Counted from the first letter of the stretch, positions 26,491-37,571 are shown. The stretch: 64,000 nt of DNA from Marinobacter pelagius (GCF_900114925.1 NZ_FOUR01000007.1:1-64000); one strand, 5' to 3'. Notes: a model not told the origin generated them from the sequence alone. Made by a program: numbers and translations.

Positions 26491-27325
26491 CCGGGTCCGC
26501 CAGCCCACCCCAGCGCGCCTCGATTTGCCGCACCGCCAGGCCCAATGACGCCATGAACCCTGCCAATCCGTGGGGCACCTCCCCGGACAGCAACACCGCA
26601 CGGACCGGCTCGGGATGCTCGCCCCCGGCGATGGCACCCAGGTCCCGGCCGGCCTCACTGAGCAGGAACTGCACTCTCCGGGCAATGGCATCGCCGGAAT
26701 CCACCCAGTGCCGGACCTCCGGCAGTGCAGCTTTCAACGCATCCAGCAGCAGAGGGTAATGAGTGCAGCCGAGTACCACGGTATCCACGGCTGACCGCTC
26801 CAGGGGGGCCAACACCTCCCGCAGCTCCGCCTCCGGCACCGGAGTTCCCCGTACCAGCTGCTCGGCCCAGCGCACCAGAGCCGGGTGCCCGACCCGCACC
26901 ACCTGGCAATCACCGGCAAACTCATCGATCAGCCGATCCAGGTAGGGCCGGCGCACAGTGGCCGGGGTGGCCAGCACACCGATCCGGCGATTGGCCGTTT
27001 GGCCGGCTGCGGGTTTGATCGCCGGAACCACCCCCACCACAGGCACATCAATCAGCGCCCGCAATCGGGGCAGAACCACGGTACTGGCGGTGTTACAGGC
27101 CACCACCACCACGTCACAGGGTATTTCCCCAAGCGCCCGGCGGATCAGGGTGGTACAGCGTTCGATCACCACCGGTTCCGGCTGATCGCCGTAGGGGAAG
27201 CCGGCATTGTCCGCCAGGTAGACCAGCTTGGCACCCGGCAGAGTTTCATGAATGCACCGGGCAACGCTAAGGCCACCCACGCCGGAATCGAAAACCAGGA
27301 TGCGCGGCGCCGGAGCGTCAGTCAC
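26468..27325 (-). CDS. murI: Glutamate racemase
   Basis: A 285-residue glutamate racemase that supplies D-glutamate for peptidoglycan. It has DSGVGGLS near the N-terminus, the catalytic cysteines in VVACNTAS and LGCTHYPLL, and PYGDQ. Its start lies 8 nt inside the end of nudC, suggesting a coupled nudC-murI unit. The 3' end overlaps the convergent DUF2156 gene by 23 nt. Confidence 0.94.
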   Translation of the reverse strand: MTDAPAPRILVFDSGVGGLSVARCIHETLPGAKLVYLADNAGFPYGDQPEPVVIERCTTLIRRALGEIPCDVVVVACNTASTVVLPRLRALIDVPVVGVVPAIKPAAGQTANRRIGVLATPATVRRPYLDRLIDEFAGDCQVVRVGHPALVRWAEQLVRGTPVPEAELREVLAPLERSAVDTVVLGCTHYPLLLDALKAALPEVRHWVDSGDAIARRVQFLLSEAGRDLGAIAGGEHPEPVRAVLLSGEVPHGLAGFMASLGLAVRQIEARWGGLADPVRSTGSV

Positions 27326-28145
27326 GGGTGCCTCCGGCCTCAGCTATCTCCCGCTCCATGAGCCGGATCAGCCGGCCCGCGATGGTCGTCTGCGGTGGCA
27401 CCGGCGGTGTATCACCGGGGCGATACCAGCCGGCATCGGACAACTCGTCCTCCTGGAGTACCAGTTCTCCACCGGCGTAGTCGGCGAAAAAGCCGACCAT
27501 GAGCTGGTGCGGGAACGGCCAGGGCTGGGATTCGCAATAGCGCACGTTGGTGACGGCCAGTCCGGTTTCCTCCATGACCTCCCTGGCCACCGCTTCCTCC
27601 AGGCTTTCACCGGGTTCCACGAAACCGGCAATCAGACTGTAGAAATGACGTTTGACCCGGGCATTCTTCGCCAGCAGGAAACGATCCTCCCGGCGAATGA
27701 CCACGATCACACAGGGCGCAAGCCGTGGATACCAGGGAATCTGGCAGGTGTCGCACCACTTCGCCCGTTCGCGGGGATGAAACCCGGTCTCCCCGCCACA
27801 GCGGCCACAAAAACGGTGATCCCGCCACCACTGCCAGACCTGGAACCCCGTGCTCAAAAGAGCCGTGGGCACATCCTCCCGCATCAGGATCGCCTCCCGG
27901 AGGTTGACCAACTCGAAGCCCGCGGTATCTTCCGGCACCTCGGTAACATAGACTGCCCGTTCACGGATGGAGCCCAGAGCCACCGAATCGGCATCGACAC
28001 CGACGAGTCGGGGATCATCCCGGCCTACCAGCCAGCCCTCTTCGGGCTTGAGGATATTGGCTCCTGACACCAGCAGTACCAGGTCTTTCGGCTCCGGCCT
28101 GTCGGTACTCCAGCCGGGTTTCCAGTCTGTGTCTGAATAGTTCAT
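27318..28145 (-). CDS. nudC: NAD(+) diphosphatase / NADH pyrophosphatase (NudC)
   Basis: A 275-residue Nudix hydrolase of the NudC type, which cleaves NAD(H) to NMN(H) and AMP and can remove NAD caps from RNA. A zinc ribbon (CGRCGG and CDTC) precedes the Nudix box (GFVEPGESLEEA followed by REVMEETG), then the NudC signature SQPWPFPHQLM. The start at 28145 is preferred; the longest frame begins at 28199 but adds 18 residues unlike the family. It is upstream of murI. Confidence 0.93.
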   Translation of the reverse strand: MNYSDTDWKPGWSTDRPEPKDLVLLVSGANILKPEEGWLVGRDDPRLVGVDADSVALGSIRERAVYVTEVPEDTAGFELVNLREAILMREDVPTALLSTGFQVWQWWRDHRFCGRCGGETGFHPRERAKWCDTCQIPWYPRLAPCVIVVIRREDRFLLAKNARVKRHFYSLIAGFVEPGESLEEAVAREVMEETGLAVTNVRYCESQPWPFPHQLMVGFFADYAGGELVLQEDELSDAGWYRPGDTPPVPPQTTIAGRLIRLMEREIAEAGGTRD

Positions 28146-28284
28146 GCAATACTTCGCTGTGCAAAAACGGTGATGGAGAAATGTACCACATTGCGGCAAG
28201 TGCCAAGAATCGCGGGCCGACTTTCCGCACCGTACGCAACCAAGTAAACTTAGCGCCTGTTTTCAGTCACCGGAGCGACGATTT

Positions 28285-30756
28285 ATGCGATTTTACCAGG
28301 GCATTCGCAGCCTGATTCTGACCATTCTTCGCAAGATCCTGTTCTTGTGGGTACGGACAGACGTCAGCGGAAACAATGCCGAATCCCTGGGCCTCAATCC
28401 GGACAAGCCGGTGTGCTACGTACTCCAGTACAGTTCCCTGTCGAGCCGGCTGGTGCTGGAACAGGAGGTCATCCGCGTCGGGCTGCCCGGTGCAACCGAA
28501 TCCTTGCCGGTGAAGAACGGGCCCTCCCATTCGTTTTTCTTCCTTTACCGTCGCATCGGCGGCCTGTTCAGCGGCGGTCGCCAGACTCCGGTACCCACCA
28601 CCGAGTTCAAGTCACTGGTCCGCTACGGCCTGGAGCATCCGGACCAGGACGTTCAGATCGTGCCGGTGTCCATGTTCTGGGGCCGGTCCCCGGACAAGGA
28701 GAAATCCCTGGTCAAACTGCTGCTGTCCGACACCTGGTCGGTGGCCGGGCGCCTGCAGAAGTTCCTGATCATCATGGTGCACGGCCGCAACACCTACGTG
28801 CAGTTCAACCAGCCGCTGTCCCTCAAGCAGGTGATTGATGAGTACCGGCACAGCGAGGAACGGGCAAACCGCAAGCTTGCCCGGCTGCTGCGTACCCATT
28901 TCCGCCGGGTGCGCCAGGCCGTACTCGGGCCGGACCTGTCCCATCGCCGCACCCTGGTGGAGGGACTGGTGCGCACCCAGGCCGTGAAGGAAGCAATCCG
29001 CGAAACCGCCGCCAGGGACGATATCCCGCCAGAGAAAGTACGGGCCAAGGCCTACAAGTACGCGGACGAAATTGCCGCCAGCATGTCCGTCGTAACCATT
29101 CGCTTTCTGGAGGTGGTGCTGTCCTGGCTCTGGAACCGCATCTACAACGGCATCGCGGTGAACAACATCAAGGTCGCCAAGGAAGTAGCCCAGGACAACG
29201 CCGTGGTTTACGTGCCCTGCCACCGCTCCCACATCGATTACCTGCTGTTGTCCTACGTTCTGTACAAGAACGGCCTGATGCCCCCGCATATCGCTGCCGG
29301 CATCAACCTGAACATGCCGATCGTCGGGCCGATCCTGCGCCGGGGCGGAGCCTTTTTCATGCGTCGCTCGTTCCGGGACAACCCGCTGTACGCCACCGTG
29401 TTCAACGAATACATGCACGTAATGTTCTCCCGGGGCTACTCGGTGGAGTATTTCGTCGAAGGCGGCCGCAGCCGGACCGGGCGCATGCTGTCACCGCGTC
29501 CGGGTATGCTCTCCATGACCGTTCGCAGCTTCCTGCGGGATCACCGCAAACCCATCGTCTTCGTGCCGGTCTACATCGGCTATGAGAAAGTCATGGAAGG
29601 CCGCTCCTACCTTGGCGAGCTGCGTGGCAAGAAGAAACAGAAAGAGAGCGTGTTCGGGCTGGCCAAGACCGCCCGCAAGCTAACCAATTCCTTCGGGCGG
29701 GTTGCGGTGAACTTCGGTGAAGCGATTCCGCTGGCCGACGTCCTCGACGATGTCCACGAGAGCTGGCGCCAGGAAGCCTACGATGCCGAATACCGGCCGG
29801 CGTGGCTGACCCGGGCCGTTGACCAGCTTTCACTCCGGGTGGCTTCAAACATCAATGCCTCAGTCGCCGTCAATCCCATCGGCATGACCGCCACGGTATT
29901 GCTCGGGACCGATCGCCTGGCCATGGACGAGGGCCAACTGATACGACTGATGGACCAGTATGCCGGCCTGCTGAAGGCCTTCCCCTATGCCAACACGGTC
30001 ACTCTGCCGGAAGGGTCGGGCAAGGACTGGGTCGCCTACTGCGAGGACATGGGACTGGTCACCCGCCAGCCCCAGAAGCTGGGCGACATTATTGCGCTCG
30101 AGGGCAGCAATGCCATCCTGATGACCTACTACCGAAACAACATCCAGCACCTGTTCGCCCTGCCCTCGCTGGTTGCCAGCCTGTTCGAGAACAAGGACTC
30201 CCTGCGCCGGGACAAGATCGTGTTCCTGGCGACCGTGGCATACCCCTACCTGCAGTCAGAACTGTTCCTGAAGTATTCCGCCGACGAGGTGGAAGGTGTC
30301 ATCAATCACTGGATTGATATCCTGGTGGAACAGGGACTGCTGGAAGCCCTCGAGGACGATCGCATTGGCCGTCCCGAGGAAGGCACCGAAGCCATGCTGC
30401 GACTGCGGGTGCTGTCCCGGTTCATCATCCAGACCCTGGAGCGCTACCACATCGCCCTGGGCATCCTGCGCAAGTATGGTTCGGGCAAGATCAGCGCTGC
30501 GGAACTGGAAGAGCAGAGCACCCTGCTGGCGGAGCGTATGTCGATCCTGTTCGGCCTGAATGCTCCGGAATTCTTCGATAAAACCCTGTTCCGGAATTTC
30601 ATTGCCAACATGCAGGAGAATGGCGTCATCACCACCGATGACAACGGTTTGATCAACTACGGCGAGGGACTGGAAGAAGTGGCGGACGACGCCCGCCTGG
30701 TGCTGAGCGTAGAGAAGCGTCAGGCCATCCAGCAGGTCACCATGCTCGGCGCCTGA
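28285..30756 (+). CDS. plsB: Glycerol-3-phosphate 1-O-acyltransferase
   Basis: An 823-residue PlsB, the inner-membrane enzyme that places the first acyl chain on glycerol 3-phosphate. It shows the four acyltransferase blocks: HRSHIDYLLL (block I, H and D catalytic), GGAFFMRR (II), FVEGGRSRTGR (III) and VPVYIGYE (IV). The length is that of the E. coli enzyme. A GGAG site precedes the ATG. It stands alone, convergent with rsmJ. Confidence 0.96.
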   Translation: MRFYQGIRSLILTILRKILFLWVRTDVSGNNAESLGLNPDKPVCYVLQYSSLSSRLVLEQEVIRVGLPGATESLPVKNGPSHSFFFLYRRIGGLFSGGRQTPVPTTEFKSLVRYGLEHPDQDVQIVPVSMFWGRSPDKEKSLVKLLLSDTWSVAGRLQKFLIIMVHGRNTYVQFNQPLSLKQVIDEYRHSEERANRKLARLLRTHFRRVRQAVLGPDLSHRRTLVEGLVRTQAVKEAIRETAARDDIPPEKVRAKAYKYADEIAASMSVVTIRFLEVVLSWLWNRIYNGIAVNNIKVAKEVAQDNAVVYVPCHRSHIDYLLLSYVLYKNGLMPPHIAAGINLNMPIVGPILRRGGAFFMRRSFRDNPLYATVFNEYMHVMFSRGYSVEYFVEGGRSRTGRMLSPRPGMLSMTVRSFLRDHRKPIVFVPVYIGYEKVMEGRSYLGELRGKKKQKESVFGLAKTARKLTNSFGRVAVNFGEAIPLADVLDDVHESWRQEAYDAEYRPAWLTRAVDQLSLRVASNINASVAVNPIGMTATVLLGTDRLAMDEGQLIRLMDQYAGLLKAFPYANTVTLPEGSGKDWVAYCEDMGLVTRQPQKLGDIIALEGSNAILMTYYRNNIQHLFALPSLVASLFENKDSLRRDKIVFLATVAYPYLQSELFLKYSADEVEGVINHWIDILVEQGLLEALEDDRIGRPEEGTEAMLRLRVLSRFIIQTLERYHIALGILRKYGSGKISAAELEEQSTLLAERMSILFGLNAPEFFDKTLFRNFIANMQENGVITTDDNGLINYGEGLEEVADDARLVLSVEKRQAIQQVTMLGA

Positions 30757-30761
30757 TCCGT

Positions 30762-31580
30762 TCAGGCTGCCGGCAGTGCCTTGATGGCGTAGATGTCGTA
30801 GCGGCTGCTCTTGCCTTCGACCCGGGTGCTGGGTTCGGGGCCTTCGATGGCGGGAGCCTTGCGGGGGCGCTTGACCACCACCCGGTAAGTGGCGACTTTC
30901 ATAGCTGCCTCGAGCAACTCGGAGGCGTCCTCGTCATCGCCCACGATCTGGCGGAACACCTCCATTTCCTTCTTCACCCGTGCGGATTTGTCCCGGTGCG
31001 GGAACATGGGGTCCAGATAGACCACATCCACTGATCCACCGTCCGCCTGGTGCAGCCAGTCGATGCTGCTGCCGGCGGCCAGGGTCATCCTGGCGACGAT
31101 CGGCGCGCACTCGACATTGAGTGCGGCGCGGGCCAGGCCATCCTCCAGCAGCGCATGGATAACGGGGTTGCGTTCAAACAGGGTCACCTCGCACCCGAGG
31201 CTGGCGAGCACAAAGGCATCCTGGCCCAGGCCCGCGGTCGCGTCCAGCACGTTAAGCCGGGCTTTGGTCTTCTGCAGGCCCACGGCCCGGGCAACCAGTT
31301 GACCGGCGCCGCCACCATGCTCACGCCGATACCCCATCTTGCCGGAAACAAACTCGACCCGGACCGGGCCGGGCGCGCCTTTTCCGGTCAACTGCAGGCA
31401 AAGCCCCTGCTCGTCCAGGAACAGCAGTACCGGTACATCGGAAATATCGCGGGGGCGAACCACCCCGAGATAGGGAAATCCCAGGCGTTCGCTCAGTTCC
31501 ACGGCCCGGGAGTGATCGCCCAGGGGGCTGCGGGCAATAGCGAGAGAGTCAGATGAATGGTCAGGATGGGGAGAGGCCAC
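30762..31580 (-). CDS. rsmJ: 16S rRNA (guanine-1516-N2)-methyltransferase
   Basis: A 272-residue RsmJ. The SAM-binding motif is [17 protein letters not shown] and the target-base motif is [18 protein letters not shown], both characteristic. Its ATG follows the tsaB stop codon by 3 nt, so the two genes form an operon. The modified base lies near the decoding site of the small subunit. Confidence 0.93.
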   Translation of the reverse strand: MASPHPDHSSDSLAIARSPLGDHSRAVELSERLGFPYLGVVRPRDISDVPVLLFLDEQGLCLQLTGKGAPGPVRVEFVSGKMGYRREHGGGAGQLVARAVGLQKTKARLNVLDATAGLGQDAFVLASLGCEVTLFERNPVIHALLEDGLARAALNVECAPIVARMTLAAGSSIDWLHQADGGSVDVVYLDPMFPHRDKSARVKKEMEVFRQIVGDDEDASELLEAAMKVATYRVVVKRPRKAPAIEGPEPSTRVEGKSSRYDIYAIKALPAA

Positions 31581-31583
31581 GGG

Positions 31584-32282
31584 TTACTCGCGGCCAGGCA
31601 GCTTTTTCCAGGCCACCTCATCACGGATGTAGACCGGTTGCGCCTGTTCAGCGGTTACAGTGTGCCCCTCTGCCGCCGGTTTCTCGGCCAGACGCGCTAC
31701 CCAGCTGGCCCGCAACAGCAACTCCGGCGCCACGGACACCATCGGGCCGGACACTTCTGCCGGCATCTGGTCGCGGAACTGCCAGCCGGGACCCGCACCG
31801 TACCAGTGTTCGGCTTCGCCGGTCAGGCTGACCGCCTCCGGCGGACAGACCCGTTCCTCGCCAAGCAGTTGGGGCAGGCCGTCACTGCGCCGGTAACAGC
31901 CCCAGTAGACCTCACCCATGCGGGCATCGAACGCAACGGCCACGGCATCGCCTTCGGCGATATCGAGGGACTCCATGGCGCCATAGGCCACGGCAGCGAG
32001 AGAGGAGACCGGAACCACCGGAAGGTTGAGGCCCCAGGCCAGGCCCTGAACCACGCCGGTGGCAATCCGCAAACCGGTAAACGACCCCGGCCCGCAGGCA
32101 AATGCAAGGGCATCCAGATCGGCTGGGGCCAGACCCTTCTCCGCCAGCAATTCCCGCACCATGGGCATGAGCAGCCGGGTATGGCCGCGGGGAGCGACTT
32201 CGAATCGCTCGGTTATCTCGCCATCAACAAGAAGGGCTGCGGAGCAGCCCTCTGATGACGTATCCAGTGCCAGCAGTTTCAC
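31584..32282 (-). CDS. tsaB: tRNA threonylcarbamoyladenosine biosynthesis protein TsaB
   Basis: A 232-residue TsaB, the TsaD-paralogous partner of the t6A-synthesis complex. It has the N-terminal ALDTSSEGCSAAL and the PGSFTGLRI loop, with the C-terminal half degenerate as usual for TsaB. It is upstream of rsmJ and 30 bp downstream of adk, all on the minus strand. Confidence 0.94.
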   Translation of the reverse strand: MKLLALDTSSEGCSAALLVDGEITERFEVAPRGHTRLLMPMVRELLAEKGLAPADLDALAFACGPGSFTGLRIATGVVQGLAWGLNLPVVPVSSLAAVAYGAMESLDIAEGDAVAVAFDARMGEVYWGCYRRSDGLPQLLGEERVCPPEAVSLTGEAEHWYGAGPGWQFRDQMPAEVSGPMVSVAPELLLRASWVARLAEKPAAEGHTVTAEQAQPVYIRDEVAWKKLPGRE

Positions 32283-32312
32283 GGCAGTGAATGCCTCAAC
32301 GTCAATGATGGA

Positions 32313-32987
<675 letters not shown>

Positions 32988-33172
32988 TCATTATCGTTTG
33001 AAAAGCTGTGGCAAAAACCCCTGCCTTTGCGACAACCTCTCTGATCGGTACAGATGTAAGCCCGGAACGGCGAACGCGCATTATACGAAGTCAGCCTGCC
33101 CATAGAAAGTCGACCTCAGTATCATGCACCGAAAAGCAGCAGCGTCAGACTGTCGCAGGCACCGGAAGGCAG

Positions 33173-34543
33173 TCAGGATGGGCGGGAAGAGGTCAGTGCG
33201 TCAAGGTCGGGGGACAGGCTGTCGATGTCCTTTTCGAAGTCGTATACCGCGTCCTGTCTCAGGCCCAGGGAAGCGAGCAGTACCGGGACGTTATCCTCGT
33301 TGAACTCATCCCCGATTCCCCTGGACTTCAGCAGTCCGTTCGCCAGCTGCACGATCAGTACATAGGTCTCATGCTCACCGGTGTAGCCCTGGTACTGGTG
33401 CATGCCAGCGGCCTTGATGACCGGCTCGGGCAACTGCCAGAAACGGTGGAAAAGACCGCCAATGGCACCATGGCCCACAGCCAGCTCACCTTCCTCGTCA
33501 CCATGCCCGAACACCTGCTGTTCGAGGGCCTTCATGCTGGCTTCAGGATTGCTCTCCCGTAGCCGACTGAGCTCCTCGAATTCCGCCGGGAACAGATACC
33601 CCAGCAACAGCAGACCGAAGTTGTGAAGCAATCCGCACAGGTAAGCCATATCCCGGTCAACACCACAACGGGGTGCAATCCGCTGGCACAGGAACCCGCA
33701 GTACAGAGCGTGGGACCAGAATGCCTGCATGCCCAGGATCCCATCCCGGGGAATGCCGAAGCCACCAACCAGGGCGCTGCCCTGGACAATATGGGCCACC
33801 CGGTCGACCCCCAGAACCCGGGTGACCGCCTGACGCACGGTTTCGGTCTCGCCGGAGGTTTCGAACAGCCCGGACCGGGCATAACGTAGTATCTGCGCCG
33901 TCAGGCTGGGATCCAGCTCGATGACGTCGGCGAGGTCTTCGGCGACCGCCCCTTCACTGGTTGCCATGGAACGAATCTGGGGGGCCAGTGCCGGCATCGG
34001 CGGAAGCCGGTAGATATTCCGCAACTTGCCGGCAACTTCGTCCAGGGTCAGCGCCCCCCGGTCACTGCCACCCTGGCCGTGAATCACCAGCCGGGCCCGG
34101 AAGGCATCCGCCAACAGGATTTTCAGGGTTTCCCCGTCAATCTCGACCAAGGCATCGTTTCGGCCCCCGGAAAACAGCACCGGCTGGCCATTGATAACAT
34201 CCTCATCGACCAGCACCGGCACCCGGTAGGCGCCGCCGACCGGCGGCACAAATCCCGGTTCGCAGTCCTCGAACAGCCGTTTGCTCTGACGGGCAGTCAG
34301 AGGCTGGAGCCGGCGCCCGGTCAGCTGCTGTACCGCCGGAATATCCAGGGCGCTGTCGAACCGGTGAACGGCCATCACCACCCCGTCGATATCGAGCAAC
34401 AGCGTGGCCTGGACAAAATCGTGCTGGGACCGGCCCGAGGCGATCACCGCCGCGTCCAGGTTCGGGACCGGCTCGATGGCCAGCTCCCGGTAGGACAGAC
34501 CCTGTTCACTCAGATACTGCTCCAGCCTGGCCGCAAGCGCCAC
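33173..34543 (-). CDS. YbaK-like domain fused to HDOD domain
   Basis: A 456-residue two-domain protein. Residues about 15-155 resemble the YbaK/ProX aminoacyl-tRNA deacylase fold, with a VPVLVDEDV segment and an FSGGRNDALVEI segment. From about 180 a HDOD domain begins (LPPMPALAPQIRSM) with FWSHAL, LHNFGLLLLG and GHGAIGGLF. HDOD proteins are usually signalling scaffolds without HD phosphodiesterase residues. The YbaK half may bind a tRNA or amino acid as a signal. No partner gene lies close by; it stands alone between adk and ppc. Confidence 0.84.
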   Translation of the reverse strand: MALAARLEQYLSEQGLSYRELAIEPVPNLDAAVIASGRSQHDFVQATLLLDIDGVVMAVHRFDSALDIPAVQQLTGRRLQPLTARQSKRLFEDCEPGFVPPVGGAYRVPVLVDEDVINGQPVLFSGGRNDALVEIDGETLKILLADAFRARLVIHGQGGSDRGALTLDEVAGKLRNIYRLPPMPALAPQIRSMATSEGAVAEDLADVIELDPSLTAQILRYARSGLFETSGETETVRQAVTRVLGVDRVAHIVQGSALVGGFGIPRDGILGMQAFWSHALYCGFLCQRIAPRCGVDRDMAYLCGLLHNFGLLLLGYLFPAEFEELSRLRESNPEASMKALEQQVFGHGDEEGELAVGHGAIGGLFHRFWQLPEPVIKAAGMHQYQGYTGEHETYVLIVQLANGLLKSRGIGDEFNEDNVPVLLASLGLRQDAVYDFEKDIDSLSPDLDALTSSRPS

Positions 34544-34588
34544 ACCCGATACTCCTATGTCTGTGTCTGGCAGATGGTTAACGCCCGG

Positions 34589-37234
34589 TTAGCCGGTGTT
34601 ACGCATACCGGCCGAAATGCCAGCCATTGTCACTTTCAGGGCCCGTTCCACCATTTCCGGCACCTCACCCTTGCCTTCGCTTTCCCGGTCACGCCTCAGA
34701 AGCTCGGCCTGGAGGTAATGCAGGGGGTCGGTGTAGGGATTTCGCACTCTCATGGAGTGGGCAAAGACCGGTTCCTGCTCCAGCAAATCCTGCTGCTCCT
34801 TCAGCTCCAGCACCCGTCGGATGCAGCCAGCGAGGCGTTCACGCAGCCCCTCACCCAGGCTCAGCAACTCGCTGTCCTCGACCAGAGTCTGTTCATAATA
34901 GCTGGCAATCCTCAGGTCGGCTTTGGCCAGCACCATTTCCAGCATATCCACGTAGGTCCGGAAGAACGGCCAGCCCTGCATCATTTCCCGGAGCTCCGGC
35001 AGCCGGTCCTCCCGGGCGGCTTCCTCCAGCGCCACATCGCTACCCAGCCAGCTCGGGAGCATCAGCCGCATCTGGGTCCAGGCGAAGATCCAGGGAATGG
35101 CTCGCAGGCTCTCGACACCACCGGAGGGCTTGCGCCTGGCCGGACGGCTGCCCAGGGCCAGTTTGCCGAGTGCCTGTTCCGGCGTCACCTGGCGGAAATA
35201 GGGTACAAAATCCGGATTCTCCCGAACCACGTCCCGGTAGGCTTTCAGGGAACGTTCGGTCAGCCAGTCCATGGTCTCGCGCCAGCTGTCCTCGGGTTCC
35301 GGTGGTGGCGCCAGGGTCGCCTCGATCACCGCTGTGCTGTACAGGGTCAGACTCTGCACCGCCAGACGCGGCAGGCCGAATTTGAAGCGGATCATCTCGC
35401 CCTGCTCCGTGATCCGGAAACTGCCGTTCACCGAGCCGGGCGGCTGGGACAGGATGGCGCGATTGGCAGGGCCGCCACCCCGGCCGACGGTGCCACCACG
35501 ACCATGGAACAGGGTCAGATGGACACCGTACTGGTTGGCCACATGGGTCAGTTTTTCCTGGGCCTGGTACTGGGCCCAGGCGGCCATCAGCTGGCCGGCA
35601 TCCTTGGAGGAATCGGAATAGCCGATCATCACTTCCTGACGACCCTGGCAGTACTCCCGGTACCATTCCACCTCATACAGGGAAGCCATGGCATCGGGCG
35701 CGCCCCGAAGGTCATCCAGGGTTTCGAACAAAGGCACCACCCGCATCGGAAACTTCATGCCCGCTTCCCGCAACAGCAGGATCACGCTCAGCACGTCCGA
35801 GGGTTTGCTGGCCATGGAGATAACGTAGGAGCCGAGAGCTTCCGGTGTCTGTGCGGCTACCACTTCGCAGGTTGCGAGCACCTCCCGGACGTTGTCCGAT
35901 GGCTCCCAGTTCCGAGGCACCAGTGGCCGTCGGCCCTGGAGTTCCTTGACCAGAAAGGCCTGGCGTTCGTCCTCAGTCCAGCTGCTGTAGTCGCCGAGGC
36001 CGAGGTAGTCGACCATTTCAGCCACCGCCTCGGCATGGCGGGAGGCCTCCTGGCGGATATCCAGGCGGATCAGTGGCAGGCCAAAGGTGTGGGCACGCCG
36101 GATGGTATCCAGCAGCGGCCCGTTGGCAATGGTTTCCAGGCCGCACTCCATCAGGGAACGGTAGCAGAGTTCCAGCGGTCCGGTGAGATCTTCGTTCTCG
36201 AACAGGATGCCCTCGGCATCGGCCGATTGCCCGTGCACCTTCGCCTCGGCCCAGTCCCTGGTTTTCACCAGCCGGTCCCGGAGTTCCGCCAACACCTGGC
36301 GATAGGGTTCCCGGGACTCGCCGACTATGGCTTTAAGTTCATCACTGGCCTGCCACATGGACAGCTCCGCCCGCAGTGACTGGATATCCCGCAGGAACAG
36401 GTCCGCCGCCATCCAGCGACCGAGCAGGAACACGGTGCGGGTCACCTCGTGGGTGACGTTGGGGTTGCCATCCCGGTCACCGCCCATCCAGGAGGCAATG
36501 CGGATGGGCGACACCTGGAGTGGCAAGCCCTTGCCGGTGGCATCGGACAGTGAGACATCAAGACTGCGCAGAAAATCCGGCAGGGCCTGCCAGAGGCTGT
36601 TCTCGATAACGGCAAATCCCCATTTGGCCTCATCCACCGCGGTCGGCCGCTCATGGCGGATCTCATCGGTATGCCAGGCCTCGGCAATCAACCGGGACAG
36701 TCGCGCGACGATCTCGTCCCGCTCCGCCGGCATGAGATCGTCATGGTCCAGCTGGGACAGGCAATCGGACATCTCGTCGTATTTCATGATCAGGGTGCGC
36801 CGTGCCACCTCGGTGGGATGGGCGGTGAGCACGAATTCGATGCGCAGGTCAGCAACTCGGCGATGCAACTCCTCCGCGGGCACGCCGCCGGATTTGAGCC
36901 GGTCGAACACTTCCCCCAGGGATTCCACCATCAGATCGGACTGATGCCCGCGTTTGCGGCGGATGCCATGGTACTGCTCGGCCAGGTTGGCCAGGTTGAG
37001 AAACTGGTTGAACGCTCTTGTGACCGGCAGCAGCTCATCGTCGCCAAGTTTTCTCAGCAGGTTCACCAGCCGCTGGCCGGAGCCGCTTTCCTGCCGGCGA
37101 TCAGCTTTCGCCGCCGCCCGGATTTCCTCGATCAGGTCATAGCAGTCCTGGCCGGGGAAGCGCTGGATACTCTGCCCCAGCAGTTCGCCCAGCATTCGTA
37201 CGTTTTCGCGCAGATCCGGATGTAGCTCAGTCAC
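34589..37234 (-). CDS. ppc: Phosphoenolpyruvate carboxylase
   Basis: An 881-residue PEP carboxylase that fixes bicarbonate onto PEP to give oxaloacetate. It has the first catalytic region TAHPTEVARRT, GYSDSSKDAGQ, the glycine-rich FHGRGGTVGRGGGP loop and the conserved C-terminal MRNTG. The length is typical. It is monocistronic, divergent from a small gene at 37338. Confidence 0.97.
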   Translation of the reverse strand: MTELHPDLRENVRMLGELLGQSIQRFPGQDCYDLIEEIRAAAKADRRQESGSGQRLVNLLRKLGDDELLPVTRAFNQFLNLANLAEQYHGIRRKRGHQSDLMVESLGEVFDRLKSGGVPAEELHRRVADLRIEFVLTAHPTEVARRTLIMKYDEMSDCLSQLDHDDLMPAERDEIVARLSRLIAEAWHTDEIRHERPTAVDEAKWGFAVIENSLWQALPDFLRSLDVSLSDATGKGLPLQVSPIRIASWMGGDRDGNPNVTHEVTRTVFLLGRWMAADLFLRDIQSLRAELSMWQASDELKAIVGESREPYRQVLAELRDRLVKTRDWAEAKVHGQSADAEGILFENEDLTGPLELCYRSLMECGLETIANGPLLDTIRRAHTFGLPLIRLDIRQEASRHAEAVAEMVDYLGLGDYSSWTEDERQAFLVKELQGRRPLVPRNWEPSDNVREVLATCEVVAAQTPEALGSYVISMASKPSDVLSVILLLREAGMKFPMRVVPLFETLDDLRGAPDAMASLYEVEWYREYCQGRQEVMIGYSDSSKDAGQLMAAWAQYQAQEKLTHVANQYGVHLTLFHGRGGTVGRGGGPANRAILSQPPGSVNGSFRITEQGEMIRFKFGLPRLAVQSLTLYSTAVIEATLAPPPEPEDSWRETMDWLTERSLKAYRDVVRENPDFVPYFRQVTPEQALGKLALGSRPARRKPSGGVESLRAIPWIFAWTQMRLMLPSWLGSDVALEEAAREDRLPELREMMQGWPFFRTYVDMLEMVLAKADLRIASYYEQTLVEDSELLSLGEGLRERLAGCIRRVLELKEQQDLLEQEPVFAHSMRVRNPYTDPLHYLQAELLRRDRESEGKGEVPEMVERALKVTMAGISAGMRNTG

Positions 37235-37337
37235 ATTGACGTCCTTTTGAATTGACGGAGGCGAAGTAAACTTACGATACTAAGAATCAGCCGAGAAAGT
37301 CTATTGGCGTAACCGCTTGTGGTCGCAAGGAGTATTC

Positions 37338-37571
37338 ATGAAAGTGACTGATCTTCCCAAACACTGGGAGAACGAAAAAGAGCCCGTGGAACGTACCCAC
37401 GACTACAACCTCCGCTTGCCGCTGGAGGATGCCGCCAGGATTGCTGCCCTGGCAGAGCTGTATCCGGACCGTACCGAGGCCGACATTCTGAATGACATGA
37501 TCGGTGCCGCCCTGGACGACCTGGTGCGTCAGAGCCCGATCAAGGACAAGCTGGAAAGCAAGGATAAGTAA
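37338..37571 (+). CDS. Small conserved protein, paralogue of 37649-37993
   Basis: A 77-residue protein beginning MKVTDLPKHW, with an ATG supported by AAGGAG at 5-nt spacing (a longer frame from 37317 is not supported). It shares a pattern with the gene facing it at 37649: an MK(V/I)xDL start, an LxxLAxLYP core and an acidic helix ending in AALD-L. Homologues are often labelled pilin-assembly or type 1 pilus tip proteins, a name I cannot justify from sequence. The alternating charges and the LYP segment suggest an all-helical protein. Confidence 0.7.
   Translation: MKVTDLPKHWENEKEPVERTHDYNLRLPLEDAARIAALAELYPDRTEADILNDMIGAALDDLVRQSPIKDKLESKDK

Noticed and set aside
34079..36379. Very long open frame opposite ppc (766 codons); similar long frames opposite lepA (50652-52763), the CHASE-GGDEF-EAL gene (53518-55638) and acsA (14910-16691)
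   Set aside because: These are antisense shadows caused by high GC and codon bias of the real genes; their translations are rich in His, Gln, Gly and Val and match no family, and the sense strand has full domain matches.
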